64,000 nt of DNA from Rhodobacter sp. (GTDB taxonomy: Bacteria > Pseudomonadota > Alphaproteobacteria > Rhodobacterales > Rhodobacteraceae), in the NCBI GenBank assembly GCA_027489175.1, contig JAIYAE010000019.1, positions 186,001-250,000 of the forward strand. Reading direction: 5' to 3'. The position numbers and the translations under genes are program-made. The notes beneath the pieces are model-generated. The model ran no database searches and had not been told where the DNA came from. It saw only the letters and a list, made by a program, of their open reading frames with translations. Below are positions 1-6,721 of the stretch, piece after piece. Positions within the stretch are counted from its first letter, which is position 1, and the number at the start of each line of letters is the position of its first letter.

Positions 1-140
1 CTCCGGTTGAGGCGCTGCGCTTGCGGCCAGACCGGCTTGCGGTCGTCTCACGCGGGAAGGTGGTAGCGGAACGCCTGCGCAACGACTGTCGGCTTGCCCT
101 GCCAGGCCGTCCGCCAGCCGTGCGGCGGCGGCACGGCTGA
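1..140 (+). CDS. C-terminal end of a probable amidohydrolase (cytosine deaminase-like), partial
   Basis: The third forward frame is open from base 3 to a TGA at 138-140 and encodes the last 45 residues of a protein that begins before the window. The tail contains EALRLRPDRLAVVSRGKVVA followed by a LALPGRPP segment. This resembles the closing beta strands and tail of metal-dependent amidohydrolases of the cytosine deaminase (CodA) type, in which a 'VxRGRVVA' strand precedes the end. That assignment is from memory of the family and rests on a short fragment; no catalytic residue is visible. The 3' end of the gene forms the left arm of a long hairpin (105-149). Confidence 0.5.
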   Translation, partial: PVEALRLRPDRLAVVSRGKVVAERLRNDCRLALPGRPPAVRRRHG

Positions 141-149
141 CGGACGGCC
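105..149. repeat. Long GC-rich inverted repeat at the end of the partial gene
   Basis: Arms 105-123 and 131-149 are complementary over 19 positions with one mismatch, around a 7-base loop (124-130). The left arm lies inside the last codons of the upstream gene and the right arm spans its stop. There is no T run after it, so it is not a textbook intrinsic terminator; it could stabilise the 3' end of the transcript or take part in factor-dependent termination. Confidence 0.6.
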
Positions 150-478
150 CGAAAGCGGCATGTCAAAAGCCATCAGCGGGGCCCTTTCCGGATCATATTG
201 TCGCCATTGAATAATCTGCCGGATCGCTGGGCGTCAGGCCCTGTTGCCCCGGGAAAGCCATAAAAGTCCTGCTTCATCCCATGGTTGAGCGCACCGGTCC
301 TTCATTATTCCATCCAAGCGCCCCATTTTCGCCGTCATCCACAACCAAGCATCAAACTGTAGATTGGTGCGCGGGCGTGGACGATGCCAGGCGATGCGCG
401 GGAAATGTTTGTATCCCCCGCTGCGTCGCTGTTGCTGAGGCATCCAGACAGGCCGCGCTTTCGGGAAGGATGGGCAAG
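150..478. other. Intergenic region upstream of the kinase gene
   Basis: No convincing gene is visible. The kinase frame is open upstream to base 281, but the added N-terminal sequence is unlike a protein domain. The only good ribosome binding site, GGGAAGGA at 463-470, sits eight bases before the ATG at 479. The stretch presumably holds the promoter of the kinase module; I could not identify -35/-10 boxes with confidence. Confidence 0.5.
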
Positions 479-2770
479 ATGGCGCAGCAGAAAGCTGTCG
501 AGGCTCCTATCGAGGATGCTGACGATCTCGTTGACGAGCTTCAGCCCGGCACGAAGCTGCTGAAGGGCCAGTACACGATTGTCCGTTACATCAACAGCGG
601 CGGCTTTGGCATCACCTATCTGGCCAAGGACAGCCTTGATCGGGACGTTGTGATCAAGGAATGCTTCCCCAGTTCCTTCTGCCGCCGGTCGAAGACCATG
701 GTGACGGCCCGGTCGCGAGCCCATACGGCTGAGCTGCGCTCGGTCATCCAGCTTTTCGTGCGCGAAGCGCGGCACCTGTCGAAGATTGTCCATCCGAACA
801 TCGTCGCCGTGCACCAGGTCTTTGAAGACAACGGCACCGCCTACATGGCGATCGACTTCATCAACGGGCTGGACCTGCAACAGATCATCGACGGTCAGGG
901 TCCGATGCCCCAGGCCGAAGAGATCGTCCTGATGACCGAAAAGCTGTTGGCTGCGGTTGGTTTCATCCATTCCAACGACATGCTGCACCGCGATATCTCG
1001 CCCGACAACGTGCTGATCGACCACAAAGGTCAGCCGATCCTGATCGACTTTGGCGCCGCGCGTGAACATGCCAGCCAGACCGGCCGGGCCATGTCGGCGT
1101 TGCGCGTGGTCAAAGACGGCTACTCGCCGCAAGAATTCTATATCGCCGGGTCCGAACAAGGCCCGTGGAGCGACCTTTACGCTTTGGGTGCCACGCTTTA
1201 CCACCTCATCAGCGGCGAAGCCCCGGTCAACGGCCAGGCGCGGCTTGCCGCTCTGGCCGAGGACCAGCCGGACCCCTACACTCCGCTGGTCGGGCGATAT
1301 GAAGGCTATCCGCCGGGTTTTCTGGCCGCGATCGACAAAGCGCTCAGCACCCTGCCCAAGCAGCGCGTGCAGACGGCACAGGAATGGCTGGCGATGTTCC
1401 GGCCCGGCGTCCACTTGCCCATCGACCCGAACGACGACATCGCCGCCGCCGTGCAGGCCATGGTGGCCAATGCTCGGGCCGAGGCTGCCACCCGGATCGA
1501 AGCGCAAGGTGCGACGGCCGAGTTCGGCGGTCCGCCACAGCTGGCGCGGCAGGTGTCTCAGCCCCAGCCAAAGGCGGCTGACACGCAGGCAAAACCAGCC
1601 GTGGCGCCACAGTCCAAGCTGGCCCCCGAGGCCGGCACGACGCGCCGCAGCGGCATGACGGTCCAGCTTGTCGGCGGTGTGGCGGCTGCGCTGGCGATCG
1701 TCGGTCTTGGCCTGATCCTGATCGGCGGCGAAGAGGCGGCCGTGCCAAGCGCCGAGACCGCTGCGGTCACCGGCACGGCAACCGCTTCCCTTGCGGCCGG
1801 GCAACCGGCACCCGCCACCGAAACTGCGGAAGAAACTTCCGCCGAGAGTGCCGCAGCGCCCGCCGCCCCCGAAACGGTGGCAGCTGCGCCTGCCGAGGAC
1901 GCCCCAGAGGTCAGTGCTGCCGATCCGGTCGCCGCTGTTGCGGCCACCGATACTGCCGCTGAACCGACCGCTGACTCTGCAGGCGAAACCGCGGCAGCTG
2001 CGCCCGAAACCGCCCCTGCCCCAGCAGAAACCGCCTCGGCCGAGGCTGAGGAAACGGCCGCCGCCGAACCCACCCCTGCGCCCGAGGTGGTGCCAGAGGT
2101 GGCTGCCGAGCCAATTGCGGAAGAACCCGCCGCCGCCGTTGCGGCCGATAGCGGCGTTGCATTGCTTGAAAACCAGGTCGGCTTTGCCGCTTGGGACGCC
2201 AAGATGCCCTTCCTTGAAGACAACCGCATCATTGGCGGCAAGCGCGTGGCGGTCATCCTGCGGCTTCTGCCGGATGTTGACGTCGCCTCAGTCGGGGATT
2301 GGTTGTCCAACGGCCTGATCGTCTATTCCGTCAACGGCGTCGACGTTCAGCAAAGCGGCAGCATCACCACCGCGGTCCTGAATGCGATGCGGGTTGATCC
2401 CGACGGCAAGGCGCGCGTCGTGGTGCAATATGCCGGCTCGTCGCTGGAACAGCAGACCGGTCTGATGACCGTCACTGCCACACGCCTGATCAGCCTGGCC
2501 AATGGCGTCAACCTGTCTGTCAGCACGATTGATGGCGAATGGCGCAGCGTGGTCACGGCGGTGAACGCGCCCAACACCACCACCTTGCGCCCAGGCGACA
2601 TTCTCTTCCGTGACAAGACCACCGGCGTCGCGCTCGACGCGCCGATGTCGCTTGAGGCCATCATGACGTCGCTGGTCGAAAGCGGCACCGCCACGACCGA
2701 GTTCGCGATCATCCGCGACAACAAACTTGCCGATGCGACCATGCAACTGGCCGCCAAGTCCGGACAATGA
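479..2770 (+). CDS. Membrane-anchored Ser/Thr protein kinase with periplasmic PDZ-like C-terminus
   Basis: A 763-residue protein. The Hanks-type kinase domain spans about residues 30-290. It has a glycine loop SGGFGITY (about 40-47), the ATP-binding lysine in VVIKE (K60), the catalytic loop HRDISPDN (170-177), the DFG motif (190-192) and SPQE in place of the usual APE. All key catalytic residues are present, so activity is expected. One hydrophobic segment at about 394-417 is a predicted membrane helix, followed by a low-complexity Ala/Glu/Pro/Thr linker (about 420-560). The last 200 residues look like one or two PDZ-like modules. The kinase should lie in the cytoplasm and the C-terminus in the periplasm. 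ATG 479 was chosen over ATG 470 because GGGAAGGA is correctly spaced for 479. Two LysM/solute-binding proteins follow on the same strand and are candidate sensory partners (inference). Confidence 0.85.
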   Translation: MAQQKAVEAPIEDADDLVDELQPGTKLLKGQYTIVRYINSGGFGITYLAKDSLDRDVVIKECFPSSFCRRSKTMVTARSRAHTAELRSVIQLFVREARHLSKIVHPNIVAVHQVFEDNGTAYMAIDFINGLDLQQIIDGQGPMPQAEEIVLMTEKLLAAVGFIHSNDMLHRDISPDNVLIDHKGQPILIDFGAAREHASQTGRAMSALRVVKDGYSPQEFYIAGSEQGPWSDLYALGATLYHLISGEAPVNGQARLAALAEDQPDPYTPLVGRYEGYPPGFLAAIDKALSTLPKQRVQTAQEWLAMFRPGVHLPIDPNDDIAAAVQAMVANARAEAATRIEAQGATAEFGGPPQLARQVSQPQPKAADTQAKPAVAPQSKLAPEAGTTRRSGMTVQLVGGVAAALAIVGLGLILIGGEEAAVPSAETAAVTGTATASLAAGQPAPATETAEETSAESAAAPAAPETVAAAPAEDAPEVSAADPVAAVAATDTAAEPTADSAGETAAAAPETAPAPAETASAEAEETAAAEPTPAPEVVPEVAAEPIAEEPAAAVAADSGVALLENQVGFAAWDAKMPFLEDNRIIGGKRVAVILRLLPDVDVASVGDWLSNGLIVYSVNGVDVQQSGSITTAVLNAMRVDPDGKARVVVQYAGSSLEQQTGLMTVTATRLISLANGVNLSVSTIDGEWRSVVTAVNAPNTTTLRPGDILFRDKTTGVALDAPMSLEAIMTSLVESGTATTEFAIIRDNKLADATMQLAAKSGQ

Positions 2771-2949
2771 GGCCCGCCGTGATCGACCGCCTTCGCAAAC
2801 CTTCTGCAACCGCCCCCGCTGTCGAGGAGACGCAGGCACCGGCACCCATGCGGCCTTCGGCGCCCGCCAAGCTTGACCCTCTGGTCGAAGCTTTGGGCCT
2901 TGCCGTTGCGCGCAATGCAACACGGGAACGAACGCTTTCCGCGGCTTAA
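2767..2949 (+). CDS. Small Pro/Ala-rich protein, hypothetical
   Basis: A 60-residue frame whose ATG overlaps the kinase stop (ATGA), an arrangement typical of translational coupling. The product begins MRPAVIDRLRKPS, is rich in proline and alanine, and has a possible helix near the end (LDPLVEALGLAVARN). There is no membrane segment and no recognisable domain. Codon choice favours C or G in third position like the neighbours, but a short frame in high-GC DNA can do this by chance. It may be a real small protein of the kinase module or a chance frame. Confidence 0.35.
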   Translation: MRPAVIDRLRKPSATAPAVEETQAPAPMRPSAPAKLDPLVEALGLAVARNATRERTLSAA

Positions 2950-2963
2950 CCCCCGCTTAGGAC

Positions 2964-3077
2964 ATGAACAATACCAGCAAAAGTCATCAGCCTGCCGCTG
3001 CCGCGCGTGACCACCTCCCCGTGACCACCAAGGCACCCCAGCGCAACGGGCCGTTGACCAAAGGAGTGCACGTATGA
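2964..3077 (+). CDS. Very short basic peptide overlapping the next gene, hypothetical
   Basis: A 37-residue frame starting MNNTSKSHQPAAAARDH and ending with a TGA that overlaps the next start (ATGA at 3074-3077). A weak AGGA lies just before its ATG. No domain or membrane segment is visible. The only argument for it is the overlap with the downstream gene, which could couple translation; the downstream gene has its own good AAGGAG site, so this could be coincidence. Confidence 0.2.
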   Translation: MNNTSKSHQPAAAARDHLPVTTKAPQRNGPLTKGVHV

Positions 3078-4255
3078 CGATTTCGGCGAAGACCCTCTGC
3101 ATCGGCTGTACAGCCGCTTTTCTGACCAGCGGCTCGGCCTACGCGCAAGAGGCCTGCAAGACCTACACCGTCGTGGCCGGCGACAACCTGCGCTTCATCG
3201 CCCGCGCAGCCTATGGTGATGCCGACATGTACCGGGTCATCTACGGGGCCAACGTTGATGTCATCGGGGCCAAGGCCGATCTGATCGAAGTGGGCGTCTC
3301 GCTGGCCATCCCTTGCGACCCCCGGTCCGAAGTTGCCGCAGCCGCCACGCCGTCAGTCGGGCTGGCGACCGATGTGATTGATCCTGCAAGCGAACCGGTC
3401 GCCGTTGTGCCGGACCTTCCAGTGGTCAGCGCCGGCAGCACCGAGGTCGCCGCCGCGACGCCCGTCGCGGCCACACCGACGCCCGCCGCCGATGAACCGC
3501 CGATGGTCTTCCCCTACCGCTTTGTCACCGGCAACGGCTATGCCCCCTTCGCCGACGAGATGCTTCCAGGCGGCGGGATGTTCACCCAACTGGTTGAAAT
3601 GGCTGTCTTCCGTGCTGATCCGGGCGTGCCCTACAACATGACCTTCGTGAACGACTGGCAGGCCCACATCGATGCGCTCCTGCCGTCCGGGGCCTATGAC
3701 CTCAGCTTTCCCTGGGTCCGCCCGGATTGCGAATCAACGGGCATGCTGTCCACCAGCGACGCGGCCCGCTGTGAGGCGTTCGTCTTCTCTGCCCCGCTCT
3801 ATGAAATCGTGGACGGCTTCTTCGCGCCGGTCGGAAGTGACCTTTTGTCCGCCACCAGCTACACCGCCTTTGAAGGCAAACGCATCTGCCGCCCCGAAAG
3901 CTATACGACCGGGGTCCTTGAAGAGGCGGGCCTGCCCAGCGACAAGATTGACCTGACGCGCCCGGTCTCGGCGGTCGACTGTTTCGAAGCGATGGCCGCT
4001 GGCAAGGTTGACCTCGTCTCCATCGATGCCGAAGTGGGCGACTCGGCGATTGCCGAACTTGGAATGGTCGGTGATTTCGCCCAGAACCCGCATCTGATGA
4101 CCTTCGACAGCCTGCATGTCATTGCCCATAAATCCAACGCCCGCGCGGTTGAGATGATCGGGATGTTGAATGAAGGCGTGGTCGAAATGTACGAATCGGG
4201 CGAATGGTACGACATCGTGTCCTCCGCGCTGGAGCGTAACGCGCAGCAAAAGTGA
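3074..4255 (+). CDS. Secreted LysM + family-3 solute-binding domain protein (paralog 1)
   Basis: A 393-residue protein. A Sec signal peptide ends near AYAQEA (about residue 25). A LysM domain follows (about 31-80, starting TYTVVAGDNLRFIARAAYGD), which in other proteins binds peptidoglycan. After an Ala/Pro/Val-rich linker (about 85-150), residues 150-390 resemble periplasmic solute-binding proteins of the SBP_bac_3 type. Four cysteines in the binding domain (PDC, ARC, RIC, VDC) recur in the downstream paralog and could form two disulfides. AAGGAG at the ideal distance supports ATG 3074. No transporter permease or ATPase is adjacent, so a sensing or cell-wall-tethered role with the upstream kinase is more likely than uptake (inference). 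Confidence 0.8.
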   Translation: MTISAKTLCIGCTAAFLTSGSAYAQEACKTYTVVAGDNLRFIARAAYGDADMYRVIYGANVDVIGAKADLIEVGVSLAIPCDPRSEVAAAATPSVGLATDVIDPASEPVAVVPDLPVVSAGSTEVAAATPVAATPTPAADEPPMVFPYRFVTGNGYAPFADEMLPGGGMFTQLVEMAVFRADPGVPYNMTFVNDWQAHIDALLPSGAYDLSFPWVRPDCESTGMLSTSDAARCEAFVFSAPLYEIVDGFFAPVGSDLLSATSYTAFEGKRICRPESYTTGVLEEAGLPSDKIDLTRPVSAVDCFEAMAAGKVDLVSIDAEVGDSAIAELGMVGDFAQNPHLMTFDSLHVIAHKSNARAVEMIGMLNEGVVEMYESGEWYDIVSSALERNAQQK

Positions 4256-4277
4256 TTTCTCGCTGCAGCTTCCAACA

Positions 4278-4303
4278 GACCGGCCTCAATTGGCCGGTCT
4301 TTT
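4278..4303 (+). terminator. Intrinsic terminator after the first LysM protein
   Basis: Perfect 8-bp stem GACCGGCC / GGCCGGTC (4278-4285 and 4292-4299) with a six-base loop, followed directly by TTTT. It lies 23 bases after the stop codon and separates the two paralogs, implying the second has its own promoter in 4304-4548. Confidence 0.8.
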
Positions 4304-4548
4304 GCTGTCTGCTATCCGGGTGATTGCCGCAATTGCCAAAGCGCGAGAACCCGTAACTGCGCAAAGATAACCTTAGGTTGTGCGTTTGTTTCCGAACCGT
4401 CTTCACAACTTGTCGCAAAAGACTTTTGAACCCATGAATCCTTTGAATTGCCTTATTCGTGCCACTTCCAAACGTCTTCCTGTCAACAGTTGGCGGATTG
4501 TTTCGGAATGCCGAACGCCCCGCCATTCGCAACTGTCGTCAGAAGGAC
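4304..4548 (+). promoter_or_regulatory. Leader region of the second LysM protein gene
   Basis: This stretch is more AT-rich than the surroundings and contains no convincing gene. It follows a terminator and precedes a complete gene on the same strand, so a promoter is expected here. I cannot point to specific boxes with confidence. A Shine-Dalgarno AGAAGGA is at 4541-4547. Confidence 0.4.
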
Positions 4549-4557
4549 ATGACATAC

Positions 4558-5652
4558 ATGAGAACTGTATCTGACAAATACCGGACGACGGCTCTGTCGG
4601 CGTTGCTGCTTGCGTTTCCGGTTGTCGCCTCGGCACAAGAAGCCTGCACCACCTATACGGTCAGCGAAGGTGATACGCTGGGCACGATCGCCCAGGCCGC
4701 CTACGGATCTTATGATTATCAGATGATCTTCAACGCCAACCGCGATGCCTTGGCGGCGAACCCGAACAGTCTGCCGGCCGGCCTGCAGCTGATCCTGCCC
4801 TGCGAAGATGGTCGCCTGACCCCGGATTCCGAACTTTCCTCGATCATCCAGCAAGAGACGCAGGAACAGGAAGCGTCGCGGACCAACACGAACCTGTACG
4901 AACCGCCGCTGAAATTTGTCAGCTCGAACAACTGGATGCCCTTCACCGATGAATCGCTGACTGGCGGTGGCATCTTCGTCCGGATGGCCGCAACGGCTAT
5001 GCAGCGCGGTGGCAACGACCGTGGCTACGAAGTGTCCTATGTCGACGACTGGATGTCCCACATCGACGTTCTCTTGCCAACCGGGGCGTTCGACGTCTCG
5101 ATCGCCTGGGAATCGCCCGACTGCTCGAAACTCGACCTCTTGGGCGAATTCTCGGTCCGCATGTGCACCGAATTCGACTTCTCGCTGCCGATCTATGAAA
5201 CCGCCTATGCTTTCAACACTCTGGTCGACAGCAAATACGCCGCCGCCCGCGAGTTTGCGGACTATGCCGGAGCCAAGATCTGCCGGCCTGAAGCCTGGCC
5301 AATCAGCGACCTTGAAGTGCAGGGTCTGGTTGAACCTCTGGTGACCTATGTTCACCCGAAGTCGCCCCTGGAATGCGCGGAAATGCTGCTGTCGGGCGAA
5401 GTTGACCTCTATTCGATCGAGGCTGAAACAGCATCGTCCAACTTCACCGAATTGAATGCCAATGACCGTGTCGCTCCAAACCCGGCTTTGGCGACGTTCA
5501 TCACCTATCACTTCCTGACCTCGAAGAGCAATCCGCGCGGCCGCGTCTATATCGCCATGCTGAACCGTGGGATTACCGAAATGCGCGAGTCGGGCGAATG
5601 GTATGACATCGTTGCCACCGGCCTGGCCGAGTACAACAAGCTTAGCCAGTAG
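4558..5652 (+). CDS. Secreted LysM + family-3 solute-binding domain protein (paralog 2)
   Basis: A 364-residue paralog of the gene at 3074. It has a signal peptide ending at VASAQEA, a LysM domain (TYTVSEGDTLGTIAQAAYGS onward), a shorter linker and a C-terminal solute-binding-like domain. The four cysteines (PDC, RMC, KIC, LEC) and the closing motif (SGEWYDIV) match the first copy. Two in-frame ATGs lie at 4549 and 4558; AGAAGGA sits only one base before 4549 but ten before 4558, so 4558 is preferred. The pair probably arose by tandem duplication and then diverged, since the linkers and N-termini differ. A strong terminator follows. Confidence 0.8.
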   Translation: MRTVSDKYRTTALSALLLAFPVVASAQEACTTYTVSEGDTLGTIAQAAYGSYDYQMIFNANRDALAANPNSLPAGLQLILPCEDGRLTPDSELSSIIQQETQEQEASRTNTNLYEPPLKFVSSNNWMPFTDESLTGGGIFVRMAATAMQRGGNDRGYEVSYVDDWMSHIDVLLPTGAFDVSIAWESPDCSKLDLLGEFSVRMCTEFDFSLPIYETAYAFNTLVDSKYAAAREFADYAGAKICRPEAWPISDLEVQGLVEPLVTYVHPKSPLECAEMLLSGEVDLYSIEAETASSNFTELNANDRVAPNPALATFITYHFLTSKSNPRGRVYIAMLNRGITEMRESGEWYDIVATGLAEYNKLSQ

Positions 5653-5677
5653 CACCCGCCCCGCCTCCTTGAAGATC

Positions 5678-5706
5678 CCCCCGCGCTGAAGGGCGCGGGG
5701 GTTTTT
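5678..5706 (+). terminator. Strong intrinsic terminator ending the kinase/LysM module
   Basis: Perfect 9-bp stem CCCCCGCGC / GCGCGGGGG (5678-5686 and 5693-5701) with a six-base loop, followed by TTTTT. It lies 25 bases after the second LysM gene. Confidence 0.9.
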
Positions 5707-5756
5707 CGTTCCGGCTGCCCCCTACACGCTGCATCTTCGGAACAGACTTGCCGTCT

Positions 5757-5772
5757 TGGAACATTTGTTCCA
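5757..5772. promoter_or_regulatory. Palindromic operator candidate upstream of the inositol regulator
   Basis: TGGAACA-TT-TGTTCCA, perfect 7-bp inverted arms, 30 bases before the regulator start at 5803. An almost identical site (one change) lies before iolC at 6658-6673. A further half-site GGAACA occurs near 5739. The recurrence at both promoters of the cluster supports a binding site of the RpiR-type regulator encoded between them (inference). Confidence 0.7.
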
Positions 5773-5802
5773 TTCTGCAGGCCCGTCGCAGCAGGTGAGC
5801 GC

Positions 5803-6636
5803 ATGTCGGAAGTCCCCACCACCACCGCCGCCCCGCCACCTGCGTCGGTTGAGGCTTTTCGCGATCGCCTCGCCCAGGTCAGCGGCCAGCTGCCACGCCG
5901 CCTGCAGCAATGCGCCGACTACCTCGCCGAACATTCCGACCGGATTGCCCTCTCTACCGTCGCTCAGATCGCCAAAGGCGCGGGGGTGCCCCCGTCGGCG
6001 GTCATGCGCTTTTGCCAGGTTCTGGGGTTCAGCGGTTTCGCCGAACTGCAGCGCCTGTTTCGCAGCGCCATGCCTGTCGGCCTGCCCGACTATGCAACGC
6101 GCCTGGCCAACCTGAAGGCCGGGCCCCGCGGCGCACCGGCGGCCTTGGTGGCCGAATTTGTCGATGCCGGCCGGCAATCGCTGGAGGCTTTGGCGCTGAA
6201 TCTGAGTGAAACAACACTGGAACAGGCCGTTGGCCGCCTTGCTACAGCCCGCGTGATCCATCTTGCGGGGTTGCGGCGGTCCTTCCCCGTGGTTGCGTAT
6301 CTTGCCTATGTGTTCGAAAAGCTGGACGTTGCTGCACAGCTCCACGCAGGCACCGGAGGCGTCAGCGCCCGGGCTGCCATGCGGCCGGGCGATGTGCTGC
6401 TGGTCGTTTCCTTCGCCCCCTATTCGGCCGAGACCCTGGCCCTCGCCCAGTCCGCCAGGGACATCGGCCTTCCGGTTGTGGCCCTTACAGACCGCAGGGA
6501 CAGTCCGCTGTCCCGCCTTGCCGATACCGTCCTGACTGTCACCGAAGTTGACTTCGGTGCCTTCCGGTCGCTGTCGGCAACGATTGCTCTGGCCTTGTCC
6601 CTGGCGGTGGCCACTGCTGCGCGGCGGGAAACTTAG
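5803..6636 (+). CDS. MurR/RpiR-family transcriptional regulator of inositol catabolism
   Basis: A 277-residue protein with an N-terminal RpiR helix-turn-helix (about residues 16-95, including LSTVAQIAKGAGVPPSAVMR) and a C-terminal SIS sugar-isomerase-like domain (about 120-250), which in this family senses a phosphorylated sugar or derivative. It lies directly upstream of iolC-D-E-B on the same strand, as in other alphaproteobacteria where the RpiR protein represses iol genes. Palindromes before its own gene and before iolC suggest autoregulation and control of the operon. The natural ligand is probably an inositol pathway intermediate (inference). Confidence 0.85.
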   Translation: MSEVPTTTAAPPPASVEAFRDRLAQVSGQLPRRLQQCADYLAEHSDRIALSTVAQIAKGAGVPPSAVMRFCQVLGFSGFAELQRLFRSAMPVGLPDYATRLANLKAGPRGAPAALVAEFVDAGRQSLEALALNLSETTLEQAVGRLATARVIHLAGLRRSFPVVAYLAYVFEKLDVAAQLHAGTGGVSARAAMRPGDVLLVVSFAPYSAETLALAQSARDIGLPVVALTDRRDSPLSRLADTVLTVTEVDFGAFRSLSATIALALSLAVATAARRET

Positions 6637-6657
6637 GGCTTCCACGATCGACCAAAA

Positions 6658-6673
6658 TGGAATATTTGTTCCA
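6658..6673. promoter_or_regulatory. Palindromic operator candidate upstream of iolC
   Basis: TGGAATA-TT-TGTTCCA lies between the regulator stop (6636) and iolC start (6722). It matches the site at 5757-5772 at 15 of 16 positions, with the same arm length and two-base centre. Position in the leader fits repression of the iol operon. Confidence 0.7.
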
Positions 6674-6721
6674 CGCACAGGGCCGACTCGGTCAGTGATC
6701 CCTCAGCAAAGGCGATGCGGC

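Noticed and set aside
234..443. 69-codon minus-strand frame upstream of the kinase
   Set aside because: No SD, no domain, and composition typical of a chance frame.
281..478. Upstream extension of the kinase frame to base 281
   Set aside because: The added 66 residues look non-coding, and only the ATG at 479 has a correctly spaced SD.
335..1804. 489-codon minus-strand frame opposite the kinase gene
   Set aside because: It lies antisense to a gene with a complete set of kinase motifs and shows no domain; long antisense frames are common in high-GC DNA.
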